Source of the DNA: an uncultured Shimia sp.
GTDB lineage: Bacteria; Pseudomonadota; Alphaproteobacteria; Rhodobacterales; Rhodobacteraceae
Direction: 5' to 3'
Assembly: GCF_947493595.1 (NCBI RefSeq)
Contig: NZ_CANLRL010000003.1
Coordinates: 372,001 to 436,000 of the forward strand
DNA length: 64,000 nucleotides
Positions 9,618 through 17,383 of this stretch are shown in pieces. Within the stretch, counting starts at the first letter, position 1. The number at the start of each line of letters is the position of its first letter. Position numbers and translations under genes: made by a program. The notes below the pieces were generated by a model that searched no databases, had not been told where the DNA came from, and was given only the letters and a program-made list of their open reading frames with translations.

Positions 9618-9775
9618 TGGTGTGATCCCTTGTGTCGGTACGCGCCCGTTATCAATCGGAGTTGTCTCTATCGAATGAGAGAACAAAGGGGAAGCGGGAA
9701 GAGATTGTTTAGCAAGGTGGAGAAAACCTGAATTTATTCACTCAAGTTGGAAAAATTCAAAAAAGATCTGGTTTG

Positions 9776-9790
9776 TTAAGGTTCTGTTAA
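9776..9790 (+). promoter_or_regulatory. CtrA-type binding site TTAA-N7-TTAA
   Basis: TTAA at 9776-9779 and TTAA at 9787-9790 are separated by exactly seven bases, the full-site spacing for the alphaproteobacterial response regulator CtrA. It lies about 160 bases upstream of valS (minus strand) and about 60 bases upstream of the candidate micro-gene at 9851 (plus strand), so the target is unclear. A chance match is possible. Confidence 0.4.
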
Positions 9791-9850
9791 GACTTGGCGC
9801 GGCATAAGCGGGGGGTGGCGCACGACGCCTCCACGCTAGAAGGCGATGAG

Positions 9851-9910
9851 ATGTACATCCTGCGTGCCAGAACGGCACGCATTCCATCTCCCCCCCCCCG
9901 AGATCCCTGA
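9851..9910 (+). CDS. Candidate 19-residue micro-gene or leader peptide
   Basis: An ATG at 9851 preceded seven bases upstream by AGAAGG opens a 19-codon frame (MYILRARTARIP, then SPPPRDP) ending TGA at 9908-9910. The codons for LRARTARI span the hairpin arms and the proline codons span the C10 tract. A CtrA-type site lies about 60 bases upstream. It could be a leader peptide, a small basic protein, or chance. No downstream gene on this strand would be controlled by it, since the next gene, Lrp, is on the other strand. Confidence 0.25.
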   Translation: MYILRARTARIPSPPPRDP

Positions 9911-9947
9911 GACTGGCAAAATTTTTGAGTGACGTCTGAGCGCGCTG

Positions 9948-10385
9948 TTAGCCGCGTGGTCGGTTCAGTTTGGTGGACAGGTGGATCAGACTTTCCGAAC
10001 TTTTCACACCTTTGGCCTCGCCAATGTTGTCCAGCGTCTCGTCCAGCTCTGAGGTGCTGTCCGCAGCGAGTTGCACAATCAGGTCAAACCGCCCGGAGCA
10101 GGTGTTTACACTTTCTACGGCTGGCAGGGACTTGAGGCGGTCCAGCACAATGGGGCCGCTGCGCAATTCGATCGAAAGCAGCGCGGTGGCGCGCAGCCTT
10201 GGGCGTGCGGCATCTCCAAGGCGCAGGGTATAGCCTGCAATGGCCCCGGAGGTTTCCAGACGGTCGATACGGGCCTGCACTGTGGTGCGGGCCAAGCCGA
10301 GCTTGCGTGCCAAAGTGGCCACGGGCGCGCGGGCGTTTTCGCTGAGCAGGGCCAGAAGTTGGGTGTCGGTTTCGTCAAGTTGCAT
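9948..10385 (-). CDS. Lrp/AsnC family transcriptional regulator
   Basis: A 145-residue regulator. Residues 1-60 form the AsnC-type winged helix-turn-helix (LDETDTQLLALLSENAR, then LGLARTTVQARIDRLE). Residues 65-140 form the RAM effector-binding and oligomerisation domain, with the central TCSGRFDLIVQLA strand. The preferred ATG is at 10385; a longer open frame upstream looks non-coding. It is divergent from the decarboxylase gene at 10493 with 107 bases between, the usual arrangement for an Lrp-type regulator and its target. Control of the decarboxylase in response to an amino acid is inference. Confidence 0.88.
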   Translation of the reverse strand: MQLDETDTQLLALLSENARAPVATLARKLGLARTTVQARIDRLETSGAIAGYTLRLGDAARPRLRATALLSIELRSGPIVLDRLKSLPAVESVNTCSGRFDLIVQLAADSTSELDETLDNIGEAKGVKSSESLIHLSTKLNRPRG

Positions 10386-10492
10386 GGTAGTGCCGTCTAT
10401 ATGCCGAGTCTTTCCTGCATTTTTACCAGAGTGCCGCGTGGAATCGACAAGGAATTCCCTCAAGCTGGTAAAAAACAGGATTGAGGTAGAAA

Positions 10493-11623
10493 ATGCGCAA
10501 TGATCCGGCCCTTTGGCCGTCCCCTTCTTGGCATCTGACGAAGTTTTCGCCGGACGCGCCGGTTTTGTATTTTGCCCCTGAGGTGCTGCAAGCTACGGCG
10601 CGGCGGTTTATTGATGGGTTTGCCGGGTTGGTGACCTATGCGGTGAAGGCCAATGACCATGAGGCGGTGCTGACCAATTTGGTGAGCGCTGGGCTAACCG
10701 CATTTGATGTGGCCTCACCGTTGGAGATGGCGCGGGTGCGGCGCGTGGCGCCGGATGCGTTGTTGCATTACCACAACCCGGTGCGGTCGGTGACGGAGAT
10801 CACTGAGGCGGTGGGGCATGGGATTGCCAGCTGGTCGGTGGATTGTCCGCGCGAGTTGCAGAAGTTGGCGGATGTGCCGCGCGCAGGCACGGAGATTGCG
10901 GTTAGGTTGCGGTTGCCGGTGGCTGGTGCGGCTTATGATTTTGGCGAGAAGTTTGGTGCGGACCCGGATCAGACGGTGGCCTTGATACAGCAGGCACGCG
11001 AGATGGGGTTTGAGACTTCTTTGACCTTCCACCCCGGTACACAATGTGCCGATCCGCAGGCCTGGGCGGTGTATATTGTTGAGGCCGCGGATGTGGCACG
11101 GCGGGCTGGTGTGGCCTTGAAGCGGCTCAATGTTGGAGGCGGCTTCGCGGCCCATCGCAGCGGCCCTGCGCCGGATCTGGAGGCGATTTTTGATCGCATC
11201 GCGGCGGAGGCTGTACGGGCGTTTGGTGATGAGGCGCCTGCGCTCGTTTGTGAGCCGGGGCGTGCGATGGTGGCGGAAGCGTTTACTTTGGCCGTGCGGG
11301 TGAAGACTGTGCGGGACACAGCCGTTTTCCTGAATGACGGGATTTATGGCGCGCTGACGGAGCTGCGCGACATTGGCGTGCCGGATCGGATTTCTGTGCT
11401 GCGACCTGATGGGGCCGCTGTGGAAGGGGACATGGCGCGTAAGGTGGTTTACGGGCCGACCTGTGACAGTCTTGATCGGCTGCCCGACCCAGTGGCGTTG
11501 CCTGCGCAGATTGCAGAAGGGGATTTTGTGATGATCAAGGCCATGGGCGCCTATTCGTCCTCGCTGTCCACTGGGTTCAACGGCTACGGTCTGCAAGAAA
11601 TGGTAACTGTCGCGACGTTGTAA
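10493..11623 (+). CDS. Fold-type III PLP decarboxylase, ornithine/lysine type
   Basis: A 376-residue decarboxylase with the alanine-racemase-like barrel and C-terminal beta domain, expected to decarboxylate ornithine or lysine to putrescine or cadaverine in the cytosol. The PLP lysine K52 is in TYAVKAN. The glycine-rich cofactor phosphate loop LNVGGGF is in the middle, EPGRAMV follows, and the catalytic cysteine region YGPTCDSLD has C324. Length is typical of the short eukaryotic-like/bacterial group IV enzymes. The ATG has a weak upstream GAGG. It is transcribed away from the Lrp-family gene, its likely regulator. The choice between ornithine, lysine and a dual substrate is not settled by sequence. 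Confidence 0.85.
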   Translation: MRNDPALWPSPSWHLTKFSPDAPVLYFAPEVLQATARRFIDGFAGLVTYAVKANDHEAVLTNLVSAGLTAFDVASPLEMARVRRVAPDALLHYHNPVRSVTEITEAVGHGIASWSVDCPRELQKLADVPRAGTEIAVRLRLPVAGAAYDFGEKFGADPDQTVALIQQAREMGFETSLTFHPGTQCADPQAWAVYIVEAADVARRAGVALKRLNVGGGFAAHRSGPAPDLEAIFDRIAAEAVRAFGDEAPALVCEPGRAMVAEAFTLAVRVKTVRDTAVFLNDGIYGALTELRDIGVPDRISVLRPDGAAVEGDMARKVVYGPTCDSLDRLPDPVALPAQIAEGDFVMIKAMGAYSSSLSTGFNGYGLQEMVTVATL

Positions 11624-11701
11624 GGCGCACCTGGCTCTGGACACCCCTGACTTGCACTATAAAGTTGCTCCTCGGAGCGACGCGCAGGGGAGCCAGTAGT
11701 C

Positions 11702-13999
11702 ATGGATAAGTTTGGGAAAAGCCAGCCGGTCAAACGGGTTGAAGACACGCGGTTCTTGACCGGCAAAGGCCAATACGTCGACGATATTGCGCCTAAGAAT
11801 GCGCTGCATGCCTATTTTTTGCGCTCTCCGGTGGCGCATGGCGTTGTGACCGAGTTGGACGTAACGGATGCGCGTGAGGCGGATGGTGTGGCTTGTGTGC
11901 TGACGCAGGCGGATCTGTTGGCGGCGGGGCTTGAGGCGAACTTGCCAGGCACGCAGGTGGACAATCGCGACGGCAGCAAAGGCGCCAAACCTGAACGTCC
12001 GTTGCTGGCTGCAGAGCGGGTGCGCTATGTCGGTGAGCCGATTGCTGTGATTGTGGCAGAGAGCATGGATCAGGCGCGGGATGCGGCTGAGATGATCATG
12101 TTCGACTATGACGATCTAGACGCGCATTTGGCCTTGGCGCGCGGCGGCGAGCAACTGCATGGCGAAGCACCGGAGAACCTCGCATTTGATTGGGGGCTTG
12201 GCGATGAGGACGCGACCGATGCGGCTTTTGAGGCGGCAGCGCATGTGGTGAGCCTGGAGGTTGGTGACAACCGCGTGATTGTAAACGCGATGGAGCCGCG
12301 TGGCGCCTATGCCGAATGGGATGGCAGCCGGTTGCATGTCGCCAGCAATGGTCAGGGTGTCTGGGGCACCAAGGGGCAAGTCGCGCGTGTCTTGAAGATG
12401 AACGAAGATGATGTGCGTGTGACCAACCCGGACACCGGCGGCGGCTTTGGCATGAAGGCGATGATCTATCAGGAGCCGCTGATTGTGGCCTATGTCGCCA
12501 AGGCGCTCGGTAAGCCGGTGCGGTGGATTGCGGATCGCACCGAGTCGATGTTGTCAGACAATGCGGGGCGCGATTTGGTGTCGCTGGCGGAGCTGGCGTT
12601 TGATGAGAACCTCAAGGCGACGGCCTATCGCGTGAAGTCTGTTGCGAATATGGGGGCGTATAACTCGCAGTTTGCCCAGGCGATCCAGACGCAGCTGTTC
12701 AGCCGCGTATTGATGGGTGTCTATGATGTGCAGACCACCTGGCTGCAGGTTGACGGGGTTTACACAAACACCACACCGGTGGATGCCTATCGCGGCGCCG
12801 GGCGGCCGGAGGCGATTTATGTGCTGGAACGGCTGATGGATCGCGCGGCGCGGGAGCTGGGCGTGAGTGGCTATGAGCTGCGGCGGCGGAACTTTATCCC
12901 AACAGAGGCGTTTCCGTACAAGTCGGCGACCGATGAAACCTATGATGTTGGCGACTTTGACCGGGTGTTGAGCCGGGTGGAAGAGTTCGGCGATGTGCAA
13001 GGGTTTGCCGCGCGCAAAGCCGAGAGCGCGAAGGCTGGCAAGCTGCGCGGCGCTGGTTTGTGTTACTACATTGAGAGTATTTTGGGTGACCCTAGCGAAA
13101 GCACACGGGTGGAGTTCAATGAGGACGGAACTGTGTCGATCTATGTGGGCACGCAATCCAATGGGCAGGGTCACGAGACGGTTTATGCGCAGTTCCTGAG
13201 CGATCAAACTGGCATTCCCACCGAGATGATCGAAGTGGTGCAAGGTGACAGTGATCGCATTAAGCAAGGGGGGGGGACCGGTGGGTCGCGCTCCGTGACG
13301 GTGCAGAACACTGCCACTTTGGCGACCGTGGAAACGATGATTAAAGCCTTTACGCCATATATTGCAGAGAAGATGGGCGTGGATGCCGCGGATGTGAGCT
13401 TTGATGATGAGCAATTCCGGGCAGAAGGCTCTAACTTACATCCTACCTTCCTTGAAGCCGCGGAGATGGCGCGCGTGGATGGGCGGGTGGATTTGATGGT
13501 GCATGAGGAGCGCACCACTTTGCCAGCGCGCAGCTTCCCGAATGGGGCGCATCTGGCAGAGGTTGAAGTGGACCCGGAGACCGGACAGGTTTCGTTGGAG
13601 AAATACACTGTGGTGGATGATTTTGGTAATCTGATCAACCCGATGCTCGCGGAAGGGCAGGTGCATGGTGGTGTGGCGCAGGGCATTGGGCAGGCGTTGA
13701 TGGAACATGTGGTGTTTGATGATGATGGTCAGCTGTTGACAGCGACTTTCATGGATTACGCCATGCCACGGGCCGGCGATGTGCCGATGATTGGGTTCAC
13801 AACTGAGGCCGTGCCGTCCACGGCAAATATCATGGGCATGAAAGGTTGTGGCGAAGCGGGCACCGTAGGGGCCATGGCAGCGGCTTCTAATGCCGTTCAA
13901 GACGCGCTTTGGGAGGCGGGGGTGCGCCAAGCGGACATGCCGTTTACGCCGCACCGCGTGTGGCAGATGTTAAATGAGGCCAAACATACGGCTGGCTAG
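11702..13999 (+). CDS. Molybdenum hydroxylase large subunit (CoxL form II / xanthine dehydrogenase family)
   Basis: A 765-residue molybdopterin-cytosine-dinucleotide-binding subunit of the xanthine oxidase superfamily. These proteins hydroxylate carbon or aldehyde substrates together with FAD and 2Fe-2S subunits. AYRGAGR at 362-368 is the form II active-site loop, not the AYxCSFR loop of true aerobic CO dehydrogenase, so CO oxidation is unlikely. The catalytic glutamate E718 lies in GCGEAG. The N-terminal RVEDTRFLTGKGQYVDD segment is standard. AGGGGAG precedes the ATG. No medium or small subunit gene and no accessory gene lies next to it, so the partners must be encoded elsewhere. A nine-G run at 13268-13276 keeps the frame. 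Its last 26 bases overlap the DUF2235 gene. Confidence 0.85.
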   Translation: MDKFGKSQPVKRVEDTRFLTGKGQYVDDIAPKNALHAYFLRSPVAHGVVTELDVTDAREADGVACVLTQADLLAAGLEANLPGTQVDNRDGSKGAKPERPLLAAERVRYVGEPIAVIVAESMDQARDAAEMIMFDYDDLDAHLALARGGEQLHGEAPENLAFDWGLGDEDATDAAFEAAAHVVSLEVGDNRVIVNAMEPRGAYAEWDGSRLHVASNGQGVWGTKGQVARVLKMNEDDVRVTNPDTGGGFGMKAMIYQEPLIVAYVAKALGKPVRWIADRTESMLSDNAGRDLVSLAELAFDENLKATAYRVKSVANMGAYNSQFAQAIQTQLFSRVLMGVYDVQTTWLQVDGVYTNTTPVDAYRGAGRPEAIYVLERLMDRAARELGVSGYELRRRNFIPTEAFPYKSATDETYDVGDFDRVLSRVEEFGDVQGFAARKAESAKAGKLRGAGLCYYIESILGDPSESTRVEFNEDGTVSIYVGTQSNGQGHETVYAQFLSDQTGIPTEMIEVVQGDSDRIKQGGGTGGSRSVTVQNTATLATVETMIKAFTPYIAEKMGVDAADVSFDDEQFRAEGSNLHPTFLEAAEMARVDGRVDLMVHEERTTLPARSFPNGAHLAEVEVDPETGQVSLEKYTVVDDFGNLINPMLAEGQVHGGVAQGIGQALMEHVVFDDDGQLLTATFMDYAMPRAGDVPMIGFTTEAVPSTANIMGMKGCGEAGTVGAMAAASNAVQDALWEAGVRQADMPFTPHRVWQMLNEAKHTAG

Positions 14000-15044
14000 A
14001 CACATATCAGAGTGGCTGACTGGAAAATTCACCAGCAGCCATACCCCGGCGGTTCCGCGCCGGGGGGCGGTCACTCATGTGATTATTTTGGATGGCACCA
14101 TGTCTTCTCTGACACCGGGGAAGGAAACCAATGCCGGGCAGACCTATCTGTTGCTGCGCGAGATCGGCGCGGAGGTGCCGGTCTACTATGAGGCAGGTGT
14201 GCAATGGCGGTCCTGGCGACAGACGTTGGACGTGATGATGGGGCGCGGGATCAATCGGCAGATCCGGCGGGCCTATGGCTATTTGGCAAGCCGATACCGG
14301 CCCGGAGACAAGATCATGCTGATGGGCTATTCGCGCGGTGCCTTTGCCGTGCGCTCGCTGGCAGGTGTGATTGACCGCGTGGGATTGTTGCGCGCGGAAT
14401 GTGCGACGGAACGTAACATTCGCACGGCTTACCGGCACTATGAGCTAACGCCGGACACTGCTGCTGCAAAAGAGTTTGCGGCGGCACATTGTTATGAGCA
14501 CACCGAGATTGAGATGATTGGTGTCTGGGACACAGTGAAAGCGCTGGGCGCACGGGTGCCGGTGTTATGGCGGATCACCGAACGGCGTCATGCGTTCCAC
14601 AACCAGCAGCTTTCCCCAGTGGTGCGGCATGGGTTTCACGCATTGGCCTTAGATGAAACACGTCAGGTGTTTGAACCGGAGCTGTGGCGCTGTCCCGATG
14701 ATTGGGACGGACGTGTGGAGCAGGTCTGGTTCCGCGGCGCGCACAGCGACGTGGGTGGACAACTGGTGGGGTTTGACGCGGCGCGGCCGTTGGCCAATGT
14801 CTCGCTTGTTTGGATGTTGGAACGATTGGCGATGTGTGGCGTTGACTTGCCAGAAGGGTGGCGAGACCGATTTGAGACCAATCCGGATGCACCGATGGTG
14901 GGAACCTGGCGTGCGCTGGGCAAATACTTCCTGTTTCGCGCACCGCGGGTTGTCTGTGCAGATCGTTCAGAAAGCATTCACCCAACTGCGCTTCCGTATG
15001 TGAGTGCTGGGGACATAAAAGGGCAGGTTTTGCAGCAGACCTGA
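13974..15044 (+). CDS. DUF2235 alpha/beta-hydrolase (Tle1-like catalytic domain)
   Basis: A 356-residue protein with the DUF2235 domain, an alpha/beta-hydrolase fold shared with Tle1-type phospholipase effectors. VIILDGTMSSL starts the domain, the nucleophile S120 sits in GYSRGAFA, an aspartate lies in MIGVWDTVKALG, and GAHSDVGG (H257, D259) is the later catalytic region. There is no signal peptide, no VgrG/PAAR neighbour and no immunity gene, so a housekeeping lipase or esterase is likelier than a secreted effector. The ATG at 13974 overlaps the end of the molybdenum hydroxylase gene by 26 bases in another frame, suggesting translational coupling, though a later non-ATG start is possible. 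It converges on the nitroreductase with six bases between stops. Confidence 0.75.
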   Translation: MRPNIRLARHISEWLTGKFTSSHTPAVPRRGAVTHVIILDGTMSSLTPGKETNAGQTYLLLREIGAEVPVYYEAGVQWRSWRQTLDVMMGRGINRQIRRAYGYLASRYRPGDKIMLMGYSRGAFAVRSLAGVIDRVGLLRAECATERNIRTAYRHYELTPDTAAAKEFAAAHCYEHTEIEMIGVWDTVKALGARVPVLWRITERRHAFHNQQLSPVVRHGFHALALDETRQVFEPELWRCPDDWDGRVEQVWFRGAHSDVGGQLVGFDAARPLANVSLVWMLERLAMCGVDLPEGWRDRFETNPDAPMVGTWRALGKYFLFRAPRVVCADRSESIHPTALPYVSAGDIKGQVLQQT

Positions 15045-15050
15045 GGTAGT

Positions 15051-15722
15051 TTAGTCGCGCCAGTCGACAAATTCGTCTAACTCCGCGCGGTCGGTGCGGA
15101 AGGTGTTGATCGCGGCGGTGTCATCTGGATAGCCAAAGGAGATGGCCGCGAGGACCTTGCGGTCTTCTGGAATGCCAAAGTGGGTGCGGATGGTGTCTGA
15201 GAAAAGCGACAGGGCGGCTTGTGGGACTGTGCCAATGCCTTGCGCCTTGGCTGAAAGGCAGAAGGCGGTGATAAAACCGCCGCAATCGAGCACGCCGTAG
15301 GGGCCAAGCTCTTTGGGACAGCTGATCACCGCGACATGTGGTGCGCCAAAGAGTGTGTAATTTTCGCGCATTTGGCGGGCGCGGCCTTCTCGGTCTCCAC
15401 GCCCGATGCCCACAGCTTCATAGAGCTGAAAGCCGCAAGTGCGACGGCGTTCAAGATGAGCGCCAGTGTAGGTGGTCGGAAAAGGGTAGTCGGGCGCGGG
15501 GCTGCCTTTGTCAAAGGCTGAGGCCATGGCTTCGCGGAACGTCTCGGTCTCCGCGCTGGAAGTGATAATCACTTTCCACGGTTGCGCGTTACACCACGAC
15601 GGCGCGCGGCCTGCGTCGCGCAGAATCTGCGCAATTACGTCGCGTGGGACAGTAGCTGATGTGAAGGCCCGGCACGAATGGCGGGCGTGCAGCAGCTCTT
15701 GCAATGCAGCGTGGTGAGACAT
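15051..15722 (-). CDS. Nitroreductase family protein
   Basis: A 223-residue FMN-dependent oxidoreductase. RHSCRAFTSATVP (14-26) carries the FMN-phosphate arginine motif, and RAPSWCNAQPWK (39-50) is the conserved core. The GTVPQAALSLF and LAAISFGYPD segments fit the C-terminal FMN site. These dimeric cytosolic enzymes reduce nitro compounds, quinones or flavins using NAD(P)H. The ATG at 15722 is chosen over a longer frame that would overlap the upstream zinc-ribbon gene. It is 17 bases after that gene on the same strand and so is the likely last member of the TelA/SPFH operon, though a functional link is not shown. Confidence 0.85.
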   Translation of the reverse strand: MSHHAALQELLHARHSCRAFTSATVPRDVIAQILRDAGRAPSWCNAQPWKVIITSSAETETFREAMASAFDKGSPAPDYPFPTTYTGAHLERRRTCGFQLYEAVGIGRGDREGRARQMRENYTLFGAPHVAVISCPKELGPYGVLDCGGFITAFCLSAKAQGIGTVPQAALSLFSDTIRTHFGIPEDRKVLAAISFGYPDDTAAINTFRTDRAELDEFVDWRD

Positions 15723-15739
15723 CGCGGATTCCCCGGCGC

Positions 15740-16846
15740 TTATTGGTTCTGGGCGATGATATATCCAATCACACCCGCTGCAATAGCTGTAAGGAGCACG
15801 GCAAAGGCGATCTTCCACTTTGAGTAGGGGCGTTCGCCTTGGACGCGGCCGGTTTGTCCATTCACAACAAAGCGATAGGACTTGCCGCGATACTTATAGG
15901 CCGCCATCCAGACCGGCAGCAGGATGTGCTTGAACGTCACGTCGCTGACGGCGGTGGAGATGTTGTGGATGCGCTGGCGGTCGCCGCCAATGTCAAAGGC
16001 CACGTCGCGGCGGATCACACGGTCCATGTGGTCGCGGGCCTCGTCGTAGCCTTCTTCTAGTTCTATGGAGTATCCCTCAGCCTGAAAACCGGCGAGGAAC
16101 TCGGGGGTGTATGGTTCAAGGGCAGAGAGGTCCCACGGCTGCAAATTGTCGGTGTATTTTTTGGGGAGGGCTTTGGAGCCGAGCACAAGGATATCGTCAA
16201 ACCACCGGGCCACGCGGCCCGACGCGGGAGACCAGCGGACTTTTTGCACCTGCCGTTGTTCTGGCTTGCCGTCCACCATGACGGTTTCGGTGACGTAGTA
16301 GATGGTGCCGCGTTCGCCCATGTAGGAGGATTTGGTGTCCGCATCATAGGTCCAATAGGGGACATAGATGCCATCCATTTTGCGGCCCTTCTTGGCGTAT
16401 TCCTGCAGACCGTTGGGGGCAAACCAGAGCTTGCCCAGCCAGTCGTTCATGGACTGATGTGCGACTTTCTCTGCGATTTGGAAAGGCAGGACAGCGCGCG
16501 GCTTGATCAGGCGGTGCGTGCCCGTGTCGACCACAACAGGGGTGGCGCAGAAGGGGCATTCGGTGGCGTGGGTGTCGCCTTCAAACACCACATGCGCGGC
16601 GCAATTGGGGCAGGAGGTGGTGCGGGCCTCGACCATTTCGGCGGCTGGCAGCTGTTCCGCAAGCGCGGCTTTGAAATCCAACTCAGCTATCGCAGCCTGA
16701 CGATCGCCTTGTTCTGTGGCTTCTTCGTGCCCGCAGTGATCGCAGATCAGTTTGCCTTCGTTGGGAGCAAAGCGGTAGTCGGCGCCGCATTGGGCGCAGG
16801 GGAAACGGGTTGTCTCTTTGGGTGCAGGAGGCGGCGTGGCTGACAT
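15740..16846 (-). CDS. Zinc-ribbon membrane-anchored protein (TFIIB-type zinc ribbon)
   Basis: A 368-residue protein with two zinc ribbons near the N-terminus: CAQC (17-20) with CDHC (35-38), and CPNC (79-82) with CPFC (97-100). A long conserved middle follows, with aromatic-rich IYVPYWTYDA and LPVWMAAYKYRGK segments. One C-terminal membrane helix is at about 343-364, so most of the protein faces the cytosol. Databases often mislabel such proteins as a PriA-like helicase, but no helicase motif is visible. The start overlaps the stop of the upstream membrane-protein gene by one base (TGATG), implying coupling. It probably works in the same envelope complex as the SPFH protein; that is inference. 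Confidence 0.78.
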   Translation of the reverse strand: MSATPPPAPKETTRFPCAQCGADYRFAPNEGKLICDHCGHEEATEQGDRQAAIAELDFKAALAEQLPAAEMVEARTTSCPNCAAHVVFEGDTHATECPFCATPVVVDTGTHRLIKPRAVLPFQIAEKVAHQSMNDWLGKLWFAPNGLQEYAKKGRKMDGIYVPYWTYDADTKSSYMGERGTIYYVTETVMVDGKPEQRQVQKVRWSPASGRVARWFDDILVLGSKALPKKYTDNLQPWDLSALEPYTPEFLAGFQAEGYSIELEEGYDEARDHMDRVIRRDVAFDIGGDRQRIHNISTAVSDVTFKHILLPVWMAAYKYRGKSYRFVVNGQTGRVQGERPYSKWKIAFAVLLTAIAAGVIGYIIAQNQ

Positions 16847-17382
16847 CAGAATGAGATTCCCTTTGGTTCCCGACCTGGACCGCCAATGCACTGGATGGTT
16901 ACGGCGGATAAAGCACCCGCAACGGCGAAAAATGGTAAAAGTTGTAAAACCAAAATCCAGCCAGAACTGGAAAGAAGCCCTTCGCCAAAACCAGTTGCCT
17001 CTCCCAAGAAAGGCTCGCTTTTAAAGAGTGCAGAAGTGGAAATTAGCCACCCTGGAGCTTGGCTGGTCACAACCGCCGTCAACGGGAGGAGACCTCCAAG
17101 CATTGCTCCCCAGCTTGCAGCTCTTTTCTTATGCATTTGTCGCTTCATCAAGCGGTACAAAGGCCAGGACAAGAACAGCCATGCCGCTAATACTCCGACA
17201 ACTACGCCTGACATCATCCACCCTAGGAAGGCTGGGAAAATATCATGCGCCGGTTGCCATAGCGTCCAAGCAGCGACCCCAATGAAACTGACGAAGATGA
17301 GTGGCCCAATAACTCCAGTCAATGTCACCGCCAAAACCCATTGGTTGAACGTGTAGGCACGCTGTGGCTGACGTGGTTGCAT
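16846..17382 (-). CDS. Hypothetical four-helix membrane protein (178 aa)
   Basis: A 178-residue protein with four predicted membrane segments (about 15-40, 50-77, 92-107 and 142-166) separated by short loops, one basic (RLMKRQMHKKRA), and a polar C-terminus. No catalytic motif is recognised. The same open frame runs a further 117 codons upstream, but there it is a low-complexity Pro/Arg shadow of the SPFH gene, so the ATG at 17382, one base after the SPFH stop, is the start. Its end overlaps the zinc-ribbon gene start by one base. This tight packing shows it belongs to the TelA/SPFH operon. Base composition here is slightly more AT-rich than its neighbours. Confidence 0.65.
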   Translation of the reverse strand: MQPRQPQRAYTFNQWVLAVTLTGVIGPLIFVSFIGVAAWTLWQPAHDIFPAFLGWMMSGVVVGVLAAWLFLSWPLYRLMKRQMHKKRAASWGAMLGGLLPLTAVVTSQAPGWLISTSALFKSEPFLGEATGFGEGLLSSSGWILVLQLLPFFAVAGALSAVTIQCIGGPGREPKGISF

Positions 17383-17383
17383 G

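Larger units (their letters stand above)
9618..9947. other. Longest non-coding gap: valS leader, CtrA-type site, hairpin and C10 tract
   Basis: This 330-base gap lies between the valS start and the Lrp gene stop. The valS-proximal part is AT-rich and should hold the valS promoter; on the minus strand TTGAAT near 9760 and ATAAAT near 9737 are a weak candidate pair. It then holds TTAA-N7-TTAA (9776-9790), a hairpin with arms TGCGTGCC/GGCACGCA (9861-9881) inside a GAGATG/CATCTC outer stem, and ten consecutive C (9890-9899). A possible 19-codon gene is listed separately. Confidence 0.6.

Noticed and set aside
9618-9850. A T-box or other tRNA-sensing leader for valS
   Set aside because: No T-box core sequence is visible on the minus strand, and such leaders are not expected in Alphaproteobacteria.
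11702-13999. Aerobic CO dehydrogenase (form I CoxL)
   Set aside because: The active-site loop is AYRGAGR, not AYxCSFR, and no coxMS genes are adjacent.
13974-15044. Type VI secretion effector with toxin role
   Set aside because: No secretion markers, no immunity-like neighbour and no signal; only the fold is shared with Tle1 effectors.
15740-16846. PriA-like helicase annotation for the zinc-ribbon protein
   Set aside because: No Walker or helicase motifs are present; only cysteine pairs resemble part of PriA.
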